A stretch of DNA of 64,000 bases from Leptospira selangorensis. Its GTDB lineage: Bacteria; Spirochaetota; Leptospiria; Leptospirales; Leptospiraceae. Both the position numbers and the translations under genes were made by a program. The DNA lies in contig NZ_RQES01000012.1 in the NCBI RefSeq assembly GCF_004769405.1, positions 186,001 through 250,000 on the forward strand, read 5' to 3'. Shown here piece after piece: positions 28,736 to 38,482 of this stretch. The notes under the pieces were generated by a model. That model had not been told where the DNA came from. It did not search any database and was given only the letters and a program-made list of their open reading frames with translations. Numbering within the stretch: position 1 is the stretch's first letter; each line of letters opens with the position of its first letter.

Positions 28736-29428
28736 TCAAGATTCGATCCCAAGATCACAAACCGGCTCTCGTTCATCGGGGCGGTTCTTTTCTATCGTAA
28801 ATTGGATTTCAAAACCTTTCCGAATCAGTTCAGGATCTTTAGGAGGTTCTCCAATCGGCATTCGTATCGGGTCGGAACCTAAAGTTCGTATTGCTGGAAG
28901 TATTTTCATTCGGACTGAATGACCTTGCGGAAGATCGAATTCAGGCTCAGCACCCTCTCTCCTTTGGTCAGCTATATCATTTATAAGAACTTTATATTGG
29001 TTTTTACCCGGTAAAAGAGGCATCCAGTATTCACAATCATAAGCGAAGTAATCCCTACGATCTCCATGTAAGAATTGATTTATCTTATAACGGGTTAGAA
29101 GATCCTTTTTGTGAATATAACAGTCTTCCGAAGGATTTATTGAACGGAGAATGGGATCTTTTTCAGTATAAGGAAAATAAACATTCGGATCCATCCATTT
29201 TAGAACAAAATAATATTGATTTATCTTCGAAAAAAAACGGTTCGGTTCGTAATTTTTACGGTCTTTGAAATTTTTAATTTCAAATTTTAGATAATTCTGA
29301 TGAAATTCCTGTGGAGTCCATCCCCCTCTATATTCACTTAGACCAACTAAATTAATGCACCCTGAAAGAATGCAAAAACTCAAAATTGTGAGAAATCGAT
29401 TCAAAAAATTCCTATACATGCATCCCAT
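28736..29428 (-). CDS. Lipoprotein, paralogue of the adjacent upstream lipoprotein
   Basis: The 230-residue product has a lipobox (CILSGC) near residue 24. Its middle shares a clear core with the neighbour: a CEY-x-MP element, then GKN-x-Y, and DLP-x-x-HS-x-R near the C-terminal third. It starts 21 bp after the neighbour's stop. The pair sits directly downstream of the RHS gene and could be immunity or accessory lipoproteins (inference only). An in-frame ATG at 29419 is an alternative start. Confidence 0.75.
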   Translation of the reverse strand: MGCMYRNFLNRFLTILSFCILSGCINLVGLSEYRGGWTPQEFHQNYLKFEIKNFKDRKNYEPNRFFSKINQYYFVLKWMDPNVYFPYTEKDPILRSINPSEDCYIHKKDLLTRYKINQFLHGDRRDYFAYDCEYWMPLLPGKNQYKVLINDIADQRREGAEPEFDLPQGHSVRMKILPAIRTLGSDPIRMPIGEPPKDPELIRKGFEIQFTIEKNRPDEREPVCDLGIES

Positions 29429-29449
29429 ACAGAGTCCGCCGATTTTAGA

Positions 29450-30085
29450 TCAGTCTTTCTTAATCTCACAGGGTTTAATCGGGTCTAAATTTGGAGTGGG
29501 CTCTATTGTTGGGATAATTTCGTATCTATTATTGGCACTCCTCGAATTCTCAAGACGTTCTGCAAAGGTCTGAGGATCCGGATAAGGAATTCCTTTTTCT
29601 TTAAAACTTAAACGAATAGAATGATTTGGAGGAAGATCTATTTCGGCCTGTAACTTTCCGGAGAATTGTGTTCTTTCACTACCGAACGAAAATCGGTATA
29701 AATTTTTGCCAACATTTGTTGGCATTTTATATTCACACCCTTCCATAAAAACAAAGCGGATATCAGATTTTAGTCGATATGGCAAATTTTCAAATTTCGA
29801 ATAATAAATCTTCCAATAATCTCCCTTCGGATTTATACTAGATGGCGAGCCCAAGAGTGGATTTGTATCTCCAAAAAAAACAAATAAATGATATAGAAAT
29901 TGATTTTCACTACCACCAATATTTGTTTCATTTTCTTTTTGTGAAATGAAGTTAAACTTAATATAAGTATTTTGAAAATTATCAATTGTCCTGTGCCAAT
30001 AATATGTTTCGAACCCGTAACGCATCCCTATACAATTCTCAAGGAAAAGAAATAATATTAATATTTTATACAGTTTAAATCTCAT
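29450..30085 (-). CDS. Lipoprotein downstream of the RHS protein
   Basis: From ATG 30085 the product is 211 residues with the lipobox FLENC at about residue 18. It starts 2 bp after the RHS stop, so it is co-transcribed. The shared core with the gene at 28736 is GCEYKMPTNVGKNLYRF and AEIDLPPNHSIRLSF. A longer frame to 30139 overlaps the RHS end and is not preferred. No named family. Confidence 0.78.
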   Translation of the reverse strand: MRFKLYKILILFLFLENCIGMRYGFETYYWHRTIDNFQNTYIKFNFISQKENETNIGGSENQFLYHLFVFFGDTNPLLGSPSSINPKGDYWKIYYSKFENLPYRLKSDIRFVFMEGCEYKMPTNVGKNLYRFSFGSERTQFSGKLQAEIDLPPNHSIRLSFKEKGIPYPDPQTFAERLENSRSANNRYEIIPTIEPTPNLDPIKPCEIKKD

Positions 30086-30086
30086 T

Positions 30087-33000
30087 TTAAAGACTACCAC
30101 CACAGGCATCATAAGATTTATCCCCCAATGTATAAGCAAGACCCACGCCCGGATACATCAAACCGATTGTACCTGCCGCGGCACTACCCCAATCCTTACT
30201 GATTAAATCGTAAGCCAAGCCCACATAACTTAGATATTCTAATCCAGCCACAATACCTACTTGAGTTGACCCCACTGGTGCTACCCCAGTCAATCCTTGA
30301 GCCAACCAAGGCATCTGTATAAGGGCGAATCCTCCTACCATAGCAACGGCTTGACCTACAGCCGCATAACAACCTGCAATTCTCGCATTCTTCTCATCCC
30401 AATGTATATTATTGAAACTTGATTTAGAATATCCGCCTACTACATAAGCTTGCAAAGTATATGGAGACAATACGGAACCTACCGCAAGAACTCCTACCCC
30501 TAACCCAGTATAGACCAAGATAGGCACGAGCGCGCTCACAAGCAGAGCAGTTGCCACTGCAAGCGCGAGAGCAGTGGTCACCAAAGCGGATACGACTGAT
30601 AATGCGGCCATGGCCACATAAGCGGCTGCTCCAATTGCCGATGCAGCCAATGCTGCGGCCAAAGAAGCAGCTAAAATGCCGGTAACTGCTGCCACAACTG
30701 CAAGTGCAGCACCCACAGTAATTGCAGTTGCTGCCACTAAGGTAGCAGCTCCTAAAGCAATAACCCCTGCTCCCAATGCAAGTCCGAGCCCGGTTGCAAC
30801 AACAGCAACTGCTGCAATAGAGGCAACTGCACCTATCCCTAAGGCAGTCCCTATCACGGCCATCGGATTGATTGCCATTGCAATTCCGAGTCCTGCATCA
30901 CTCCATCGTTGGGAGCTTACATAAAACGCATTTTGAAAGAAGCTACTTAATGAAATGCTAAAGTTTAAAAACCCGAGCCCGTTTCGGTCAAAAAAACTGC
31001 TCAGAATACTGTTCCCGCTTGGATCTGTGTATTTGATCGGATTTCCTTCGGTATACATGTACAGATCCATTCCCATCGGCCTTGTTGTGTCCATGACCGA
31101 GTCTGCCTGTAAAAATCTGCCGATCAAAGGATCGTAATATCTTGCCTTGAAGTAATATAGACCTGTTTCTTTATCTTCTTCTTGTCCGTTGTATTTATAA
31201 CGGAACACATCCGGTCCGGAGGAATCGTTTCTTTGGATCTCACCGTATGGTTTATAAGAAATATGTGATGCTCCTCCCTGGTCCCCTCCTGCGATCCTAT
31301 TTCCATTTCCATCTGTGGCCATTGTGATGGAACCTAAATGATCCGGATGAAGAAATAAGAATCCACCGACAGGAAGCCCTGCTCCGGAACCTGGTCCTCC
31401 AGGTTCATAAGGAGTATTTACATTCGGAGTATTAGAATCGAATTGTGGAGGAAGTAACCAAGGTGGATTTCCATTACCGCCAGGCATCAAAACAGAACAG
31501 TTGGAAAAAGAAACGATCAGTATCGGAGAAGTAAATTTTAAGACGGATCTCCAAAGCCCTTCTCTAAAGGATAGAAGTCCGAATCCTAAACCTAATAGGA
31601 TCGTTATATACAAAAATCCTAAATTAGTTCCTGGAACTAAAAATAGATATTTAATTCCTCGGATCGAATTATCTTTTGCTGCCCAGGCTAAAGTTTTCCA
31701 CGCAGACCCTATCCGTGAACTTCCTGAAGAAATACTAGCGCCTTGGTAATTTACAAGTACTGCATCCGTTCTGGTCCATTGCGCTACTAGATCTCCTGAA
31801 TTTCCTCGGAAATACAATGTATGTTGAGGAGATTTTCCCGGAGAGATCGAAACCTCGTACAATCCGCCTAAGCTGATTGTCTTACTGGAATCACTCGATT
31901 TTGTTTTTCTTATTCTGGTTCCCGAAAAATCATAATCAAATCGGATATGATCCTGATCTTCCGTTTGGATCTCTCTTAATTTTTGAAAAGGGTCATAACG
32001 GAAATTCTCTCCATTTCGGGAGATAATATTTCCGGAACCGTCATAAGAATATTGATAAGAATGGTTTTGTCCTATTACCTTAGTGACCGCATTCTTATGA
32101 GAAGGATTTTCGTAAGAATAGGATAAGTTCCCTTTTTGGAGTAATTTCCCGGAATCTGAATATGTATATTCTTCTGTTCCGTAAACTCCTGAAGCCGCAA
32201 TTAATCTATTGACCGAATCATATTGGAAGTTTTGTGTCCTGGCCGGATTCTTTTTATCTAAAATAGAAAGATAATTTCCGAACTGATCGTAATTATACTC
32301 TACACTTTGGTAAATTTCGGTATCTTTAACGGAAACAAATCTACTTGGCCTCCGTTTTATTAAATCATAATATATATCCGTTCTGACACCGTTCCCCAAT
32401 TTTCTTTGGATCTTAAGCTCTCCATCTTCTAAGATAGGGCCTTGGTATTGAACGATTGGAAATTCGGAACCGCTTCCATCTCCAGGAGTCAATGTAATCC
32501 CGGAAAGAAATCCTGCCTCGGAATATAAGTTTTTTGAAATACTTCCGTCCGGATAAGTGACTTCCTCTATTTGGTTTTGTAGATTATACTTTTTACGGAT
32601 TACGAAATTCAGATCTTCTTCGGTAAGTTTTTTTATGATTAAGTTTTGATTTCCTCTTAGATCGTATCCAAACTCAGTTGTTCCTAGCGGATCAGTGACC
32701 TTGGTTAATCTTCCGATCCCATTCTCTTTTTCGGGATCATCATATTCGTATGAATAATACACTGCCCCAGTTTCAGGAGAATTTCCTTTAACTTGGGAAA
32801 CCCTACCTAGACTATCGTAAGAATATTGAACGCTGGAACCGTTTTGGTATTTTTGTTTGGTTAATTTTCCGGAATTAGGATCGTATTCATATTCAATCTT
32901 ACCCGAATCCGGATGAACTACCTTAGTCTTTCTTCCTCCAAAATCGGTTTCTATCGAAGTGATCCCACTTTCCGGATCTATGATCTCGGAAATTCTTCCC

Positions 33001-36000
33001 GCGGAGTCATAAGTATAACGTGTGGTCTTTCCGAGTTGTGTAGAAGAAATTACCTGACCAAGCTCATTTCTCTCCTCAACGATTTCTTTAATTAGATTTC
33101 CGTTAAGAAGCTCCCTGGTTTTGGAGACCAAACCTATATTCTCGGATTCGATCACTCTCCCGTCATTTCTTTCACTTTTGGTTTGGTTTCCTTCCTGGTC
33201 ATACGTATAATCCGTCCAGGAGAAAGGATTGGATCCTTCTAAGTATGGATCGATTTTCTTGGTAACCTGACCTTCTAAATTCCGGCGAGTCTCCTCCACC
33301 AGAACATATCCGTTTACCAGACTGCTTCTTTTTTTAGAAACTTTGGTAATATTATTACTCAAATCTTCCTGCCAAGTCTCACCATTACTACGTCGGAAGA
33401 TTTTTCGGACAAGTTGATTCTCTAGGTCCCCGGTGTTTTCATATTCGATTTTTTCAGACCAATCGTTTTCCCCCGGCAAATAACTTTTTGATGGTCTTCC
33501 CTGAGAATCGTATTCCGTTCTGGAAATTCCCCCGTTTTCGTCCGTATTGGATAATTCCAAACCATTCGAAAAATCGTAGGTTTTTAATGTGACCTGCCCC
33601 AGACCGTTAGTCATCTTAAGGGGATATTTATGTAGAATATTATCATATTCTACAGTGATCAAATTTCCGTTAGACTCTTTTACTATATTCGGATTCCCAT
33701 ATGAGTCGTAAGCCTGGATTACCTCTGTTTTCCAAACACCGGGACTCATCTCCTCTTTTACCGATGATATTTGAAAATTAGAATATTCTATTTTTCTATG
33801 AGAGACTATTTCTCCATTCTTCAAAACTTGGATATCTATAGGTTTTCCTAAAACACCCTCGGTCCAATCATTCAGATAAAAAACCTTTTCACCGGCAGTA
33901 GTCCCGTTGATACTCGTATCCTTTTTAATAATATTCCCGTAAGTATCATAAGTTTTAGTTACTGTAGAAGATTGGAATAACTGTCCTGCTCTATATACTG
34001 TCTCCAAACTATCCGTTTCTAAGATCTGTATTCCGCCGTTCGAAGAGAAAGATTTTTGGTAATTTTTATAGAATTCTGAAATTTTGATCCCATTTTTGGA
34101 TTTTGTTTGGGTAGTAGGAATTCCAACAGCCTCTAAATAAGGAGAATCATATTTTGTTTCCGTAATTGAGTTGGAGATAGTATTTTTCTCCTCCATCTTC
34201 TGGAACCCTAAATAGCCGGAATTTCTGAACCCACCTCTATAAAATCTGGAGAAGAAGAACCTGTATGAATTTTCTCCAAAGATCGTAGCTCCCGCTTTTT
34301 GTGTAAGTTTGGTCGTTAGAAAATCGGGAAATACTAAAGGAAGAATTTCTGGACGGCTCGGATCATATAAACCTAATCCGTTAGCCGTAGGATGATTTTT
34401 AGAAAGAGAATATTCTAACTGAACGCTTACATTTCCTTCGGAAACATAAGAACCGTTTTCTATCTTGGTCAAAAGTCCTGCAGGAACTTCGGAACGAAAT
34501 CTCAACAGATGTAATTCTAGATTAGATTCATAAGGAAACTGACGATAACCAACCGAATTCACAAATGGAATACTGGAAGGTACCGAATACTGAAGAGGTT
34601 TTTGATCTCCGTTCAAACCTAAAAGTTCAGGTTTACCGTCCCCATTTATATCCAAAGGAAGAAGGTATCCTCCAGTCGCCCAAGACTCGTCTCCATCCTC
34701 GGAATAAGACAGGTTTCCACCCGAATCCGTTTTAGAGTAAGAAACGATCAATTTAGAATCAGAAGAATCATATCGGATAAAATCCGCTCTTCCATCTCCG
34801 TTTAGATCTATGAATTGTTTTCTATTTCTCCAGTTAAAATATGCATTGTCCGAAGAACTTCCGTTCGTGTTTACCGAAGGGAGATAATCTTTCAGATCTA
34901 TAGAAGTTTCATAATATGTTATATTCGTAATGTTTACTGAAAAATTCCGAACGGTTATAGTTTGTGGAAGAGAATCTTCATCCTCATTATCCGGTTCTTC
35001 CGTGCTACTTACATTCGCTCTTAGAATATCCGGGACACCGTCCCCATTTAAATCCCGGACAAAATCCTGATTCCAATACAAAGAAAAACCGGGAAGATAA
35101 TCGGACATGGAAGTGTCGTAAACTTGTACTGTAAAATATGGATTTGCGAGATCTGAATAATTATATATAACCTTATCTTTAATCCCATCGCCTGTAAGAT
35201 CAATCTCAACATAAACCTGGCTGGAAGTAGAAGAATTCTGTTCTTGTTTGGAAGCAAAAGCTCCATTCACATTCACGGTTTGATAGGCAGCACCACCATT
35301 CGTCCTAAATTTTCTTCCGTCGAATGGATAATAGTGAATCGTACCCTGGCTTGTAGCTCCGGAGAAAAATGCAAAATCCGGATAACCATCCCCATTCAGA
35401 TCCGAAAGGAATTGGTCTCCAGCATTTCCGAAAGAAGATCTGGAAATTTCAGTTTCCTCTAATTCTACCAAATTTCCGTTCTTAAAATCGTAGAATGTTA
35501 AGATCAATCTTGGATAGGAAGTCCCGTTGATCCTGAGCAAATCGGGGATTCCATTCTTATCCATATCCACAAATCCTTGGAAAGAATTTCCTGGATCCGT
35601 AATATTCAATAATTGTGATTTTTGGAAACCTAAACCGGTAGAAAGATAGATTTGGATCTTAGTAGAAGTTTTCGCCTGCAAAATATCAGTCTTTCCATCT
35701 CCATTTACATCCGCTAAAAAATGAAACGGTGTACTTTGTTGTAGGTTTTCCGCAATAAGTTCAGGGTATTCTACTGAGTTTAGATCAGGGCCGTAATATA
35801 CGATTCCCTTGGCACCGTTTGATTTTAGTACCAGAAAATCCGTCTTACCGTCTCCATTAAAATCCCCAGGGAAAATTTTACCTTCCGTAGTAACTCCAAG
35901 CGGATTTCCCTTGGATTCTCCGCTCAAGGAGATAGGATCTAAGTTTTCAGTATCCCAAGAAGAAAATTTAGAAACTGAAAATCTTTGGTTATCCATATTT

Positions 36001-37256
36001 CCCAAAACACGGACCATCTCTGGACTTCCGTCCCCATCTACATCCGCAGGAACTGCGAAAGACATTTCCACACCATTCGTGCAAATATCCTGGAAACTCT
36101 CCACCCCCATCTTACAAAGATAAGGAGCAGTTAAATGACTCGCAAGCATACAACCAGCATCAGCAGTGCAAGCACAAGCCGCAACAGTAGCGTCACAGAA
36201 AGATTTTACACTCGGATTGAAAGCTCTATAAGAATTTTGGAATGTTTTTCCGGAAGATCGTACATATTGAGCCTGAGTAGACCTAGTCGAATAAGAAAAT
36301 ACGATCGATTTAAAATTTTTACGATGAAAAGAAGAAAGAAATGTTTCACCGTCTACGGTATCGTAATCAAACTCGTAAGACTCGCTTAAATTTTCGGAAC
36401 CGGAAGATTCTTTTGCATATACTTCGATTTTTTCCAATCTTTTCTTTCTAGAAAGAGGTTTAGTCAGGGCAAAAATTTTCTCTCCGAATCTTTCCGAATG
36501 ATCCTCATAGATAAAAAGTATTCTAGCATTTCCCCTGGCGTATACGATCTCTTTTGGCAAAACATCCGCAGATTGTAAATTTTCAGGATCATATTGGATA
36601 TCATAACCATTCCCGAACCTATCTCTGACCTTATCCAAATAAAAAGCGATAGGCACTCCATCCGAATCCAATCTGGAATTCGAACCTCCGGAAAAATTTT
36701 TGCCGTATTCGTAAATGATTCCGTTTTTATCCCGAACCTTCCAGACAGAACCATCGAACTCTGTTTTAGAAAAACTTTCGATTTTGAATTTATAATTTCC
36801 ATTCGCATCCGAGATCATCTCGCCAAATTGAGAAGAAGTATATCCATCTGAAGAAGCAAAATGAACTCCCAGATTTGGATTTTTAGAGATCTGAGGAAAT
36901 CCACTCAAAGACCAACCCTTCCCTAAAATCCCGGAACCGGAGCCCGAATATTGGATATTGATCGAAGGAATTATATCTCCGGTTCCAGGAGGAACTTGGA
37001 TAGAAAGTGAAAACCCAGGTTTACCGTAAGAATTAACACTGACATCCGGAAATGGAAGAGGTATCTCAGTCTCTAATCCGAATAATGTGGAGAAAAAAGA
37101 ATAGATCGGGCGAATAGGATTCCAGGCTAAGAGCAGAATCGCACTACACAATATAAGAATTACATAATATCTTCCAGTCCTAAACATTAGCTTGCCAAAT
37201 CCTTTTATAAATTTCCGGATTTTACTCCGAAAGGGAATTAGCCGAGCTGTGAGCAC
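30087..37256 (-). CDS. Giant SpvB/FG-GAP/RHS-repeat protein with hydrophobic C-terminal module
   Basis: The 2389-residue protein has an N-terminal membrane segment (about 30-50), an SpvB-like domain (55-330), then about nine FG-GAP/VCBS-type DxNGDGxxD Ca-binding repeats (about 400-890). YD/RHS repeats follow (about 1185-1785), then a membrane segment with a lipobox-like SNCS (about 1880-1920). The RHS core (YKYNGQEEDKETGLYYF to YTDPSG) lies near 2010-2080. The final 300 residues include roughly 150 residues of Ala/Val/Gly/Ile/Leu (about 2125-2272), then a soluble tail with HWDEKNARIAGCY. Such proteins are usually toxins or surface proteins. The start is GTG with AGGTGA, or ATG at 37187 with AAAGGA (12 nt spacing). 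Confidence 0.85.
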   Translation of the reverse strand: MLTARLIPFRSKIRKFIKGFGKLMFRTGRYYVILILCSAILLLAWNPIRPIYSFFSTLFGLETEIPLPFPDVSVNSYGKPGFSLSIQVPPGTGDIIPSINIQYSGSGSGILGKGWSLSGFPQISKNPNLGVHFASSDGYTSSQFGEMISDANGNYKFKIESFSKTEFDGSVWKVRDKNGIIYEYGKNFSGGSNSRLDSDGVPIAFYLDKVRDRFGNGYDIQYDPENLQSADVLPKEIVYARGNARILFIYEDHSERFGEKIFALTKPLSRKKRLEKIEVYAKESSGSENLSESYEFDYDTVDGETFLSSFHRKNFKSIVFSYSTRSTQAQYVRSSGKTFQNSYRAFNPSVKSFCDATVAACACTADAGCMLASHLTAPYLCKMGVESFQDICTNGVEMSFAVPADVDGDGSPEMVRVLGNMDNQRFSVSKFSSWDTENLDPISLSGESKGNPLGVTTEGKIFPGDFNGDGKTDFLVLKSNGAKGIVYYGPDLNSVEYPELIAENLQQSTPFHFLADVNGDGKTDILQAKTSTKIQIYLSTGLGFQKSQLLNITDPGNSFQGFVDMDKNGIPDLLRINGTSYPRLILTFYDFKNGNLVELEETEISRSSFGNAGDQFLSDLNGDGYPDFAFFSGATSQGTIHYYPFDGRKFRTNGGAAYQTVNVNGAFASKQEQNSSTSSQVYVEIDLTGDGIKDKVIYNYSDLANPYFTVQVYDTSMSDYLPGFSLYWNQDFVRDLNGDGVPDILRANVSSTEEPDNEDEDSLPQTITVRNFSVNITNITYYETSIDLKDYLPSVNTNGSSSDNAYFNWRNRKQFIDLNGDGRADFIRYDSSDSKLIVSYSKTDSGGNLSYSEDGDESWATGGYLLPLDINGDGKPELLGLNGDQKPLQYSVPSSIPFVNSVGYRQFPYESNLELHLLRFRSEVPAGLLTKIENGSYVSEGNVSVQLEYSLSKNHPTANGLGLYDPSRPEILPLVFPDFLTTKLTQKAGATIFGENSYRFFFSRFYRGGFRNSGYLGFQKMEEKNTISNSITETKYDSPYLEAVGIPTTQTKSKNGIKISEFYKNYQKSFSSNGGIQILETDSLETVYRAGQLFQSSTVTKTYDTYGNIIKKDTSINGTTAGEKVFYLNDWTEGVLGKPIDIQVLKNGEIVSHRKIEYSNFQISSVKEEMSPGVWKTEVIQAYDSYGNPNIVKESNGNLITVEYDNILHKYPLKMTNGLGQVTLKTYDFSNGLELSNTDENGGISRTEYDSQGRPSKSYLPGENDWSEKIEYENTGDLENQLVRKIFRRSNGETWQEDLSNNITKVSKKRSSLVNGYVLVEETRRNLEGQVTKKIDPYLEGSNPFSWTDYTYDQEGNQTKSERNDGRVIESENIGLVSKTRELLNGNLIKEIVEERNELGQVISSTQLGKTTRYTYDSAGRISEIIDPESGITSIETDFGGRKTKVVHPDSGKIEYEYDPNSGKLTKQKYQNGSSVQYSYDSLGRVSQVKGNSPETGAVYYSYEYDDPEKENGIGRLTKVTDPLGTTEFGYDLRGNQNLIIKKLTEEDLNFVIRKKYNLQNQIEEVTYPDGSISKNLYSEAGFLSGITLTPGDGSGSEFPIVQYQGPILEDGELKIQRKLGNGVRTDIYYDLIKRRPSRFVSVKDTEIYQSVEYNYDQFGNYLSILDKKNPARTQNFQYDSVNRLIAASGVYGTEEYTYSDSGKLLQKGNLSYSYENPSHKNAVTKVIGQNHSYQYSYDGSGNIISRNGENFRYDPFQKLREIQTEDQDHIRFDYDFSGTRIRKTKSSDSSKTISLGGLYEVSISPGKSPQHTLYFRGNSGDLVAQWTRTDAVLVNYQGASISSGSSRIGSAWKTLAWAAKDNSIRGIKYLFLVPGTNLGFLYITILLGLGFGLLSFREGLWRSVLKFTSPILIVSFSNCSVLMPGGNGNPPWLLPPQFDSNTPNVNTPYEPGGPGSGAGLPVGGFLFLHPDHLGSITMATDGNGNRIAGGDQGGASHISYKPYGEIQRNDSSGPDVFRYKYNGQEEDKETGLYYFKARYYDPLIGRFLQADSVMDTTRPMGMDLYMYTEGNPIKYTDPSGNSILSSFFDRNGLGFLNFSISLSSFFQNAFYVSSQRWSDAGLGIAMAINPMAVIGTALGIGAVASIAAVAVVATGLGLALGAGVIALGAATLVAATAITVGAALAVVAAVTGILAASLAAALAASAIGAAAYVAMAALSVVSALVTTALALAVATALLVSALVPILVYTGLGVGVLAVGSVLSPYTLQAYVVGGYSKSSFNNIHWDEKNARIAGCYAAVGQAVAMVGGFALIQMPWLAQGLTGVAPVGSTQVGIVAGLEYLSYVGLAYDLISKDWGSAAAGTIGLMYPGVGLAYTLGDKSYDACGGSL

Positions 37257-37257
37257 T

Positions 37258-37285
37258 TCACCTAAAGGTGATCTTTATATATAAA
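37258..37285 (-). promoter_or_regulatory. Palindrome and -10 region at the RHS start
   Basis: TCACCT-AA-AGGTGA (37258-37271) is a 14-bp palindrome whose right arm supplies the AGGTGA ribosome site before GTG 37256. A TATATA stretch lies just beyond it on the minus-strand promoter side. Both may control RHS expression. Confidence 0.4.
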
Positions 37286-37322
37286 AGCACTAACGCGTTT
37301 AAAATTTCCTATGTCAAACATA

Positions 37323-37515
37323 AATATCCTAATTTAGGATATTAAAAGTCATAATCTCCACATTCTTTTTTCAAATATCCTGAATCAGGATTCACGTTAA
37401 TTGCGTATTTTGGAATTTAGAATCAATATTCCGCATCGATATCCCAATTTGGTAAAAAGTAGAAGTTCCCTAAAGGAACATACAATATTTAAAATATACT
37501 AAATTGGGATATTTT
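37323..37515. promoter_or_regulatory. Cluster of four ATATCC...GGATAT operator-like palindromes
   Basis: Site 1 (37323-37343) has perfect arms AATATCCTAA and TTAGGATATT around one T. Site 2 (37374-37393) is AATATCCTGA with TCAGGATTC. Site 3 (37438-37456) is GATATCCCAATTTGGTAAA. Site 4 (37495-37515) is the mirrored ACTAAATTGGGATATTTT. All fall in the 359-bp gap between the RHS gene and the divergent operon and share the ATATCCYRA core. They look like binding sites for one dimeric repressor or activator, not encoded nearby. No other gene is visible in this gap. Confidence 0.55.
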
Positions 37516-37615
37516 ATGGGAATTCAAAATAATTTTCTTTCTTTTTACTCGAAGAAGTCACATCCCATCTAAATAGATGATCTGAATTTTCTTTTTAGAT
37601 CTTCTCCCGTGTTTT

Positions 37616-38482
37616 ATGTCTAAAAAATTCGCCTTTGTATTTTACGGGATCTTCTTCCCTTCTTATCTTTTCGCTTCTGAAATATTATTCAAGAATGGAG
37701 ATGCCTATATCGCGGAAGAAGTTTCAGAAGAGCAGGAATATGTTCTTCTTTCCTGGAAAGAGAAAAAATATAGGATCCCCAGGTTAGAACTCCAACGAAT
37801 CGATCCAAGGAAGAAGGGACCGGATTCTTCTTATCGTTATTCAGAATTCAAATTAACGGATGGAACCCAACTAAAGGGCATTTTAATCGAAAAAAAGGAA
37901 AACAAACTTATCTTAAAAACGGAACTCGGTTTTGTCGAGTTGGATAGATATAAAATTCTCTCTCATAATTTTGATGAGATCTCTTCCGAACCTCCGAACA
38001 TTCCGGAAAAATATCTATTAGAAACTTCTAAACAAATAGAATGGAGGATCGGCTTTTTCGGTTCCGGATATTATTCCTGGGGTCCATGGGGACAGGCATT
38101 TCCTATTACATACGGAGGAGGTGTGTTTTTAGAAAAAGATGCGAGCTCAAATTTTTGGTTTTATGGAGTTTCTTCCGAGGTTTCGATCGGAAAAGGTAAG
38201 AACGAAAATCTAAGTATCTGGAGCCAATCCGCCTATTTAGGAAAATATTACGGAAATTCCTCTCCTTATTGGTTATTAGGAGCAGGTTTCAGTAATCTAA
38301 CTCGAACCGGGGACGAAAAGATCTCCTCGGCCAATCCTGATCTAATTTTTGAATTCGGTTGGAATTGGCGGACCGAGTCCAGATCTTCCATTCGATTCGG
38401 TATCCGTTCCCAATGTAGTATAGAAGAAGGTTCCAATTTTTGCAGATCCGGCCTCCGATTTTCCTGGGGGTTTGCGATATGA
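37616..38482 (+). CDS. Exported beta-barrel-like protein (288 aa)
   Basis: A signal peptide (FYGIFFPSYLFASE) is followed by an N-terminal SH3-like region (FKNGDAYIAEEV, DGTQLKGILIEKK) with repeated short strands. A C-terminal half (about 145-288) alternates Gly/aromatic strands (FYGVSSEVSIG, LGKYYGNSSPYW) and ends in GFAI, compatible with an outer-membrane barrel. It is divergent from RHS and the first of a three-gene operon with overlapping starts. Function is unknown. Confidence 0.7.
   Translation: MSKKFAFVFYGIFFPSYLFASEILFKNGDAYIAEEVSEEQEYVLLSWKEKKYRIPRLELQRIDPRKKGPDSSYRYSEFKLTDGTQLKGILIEKKENKLILKTELGFVELDRYKILSHNFDEISSEPPNIPEKYLLETSKQIEWRIGFFGSGYYSWGPWGQAFPITYGGGVFLEKDASSNFWFYGVSSEVSIGKGKNENLSIWSQSAYLGKYYGNSSPYWLLGAGFSNLTRTGDEKISSANPDLIFEFGWNWRTESRSSIRFGIRSQCSIEEGSNFCRSGLRFSWGFAI

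Noticed and set aside
30676..30924. A plus-strand Ala/Thr/Pro-rich frame opposite the RHS C-terminus
   Set aside because: It is the antisense reading of the low-complexity hydrophobic module.
32000..34000. Regular motif recurrence inside the RHS gene that might suggest a CRISPR or DNA repeat array
   Set aside because: The periodicity is at protein level (YD repeats); DNA units are not identical and no spacers occur.
30087..37256. Possible frameshift or assembly break in the giant RHS gene
   Set aside because: The frame is continuous over 2389 codons with domains in the expected order.
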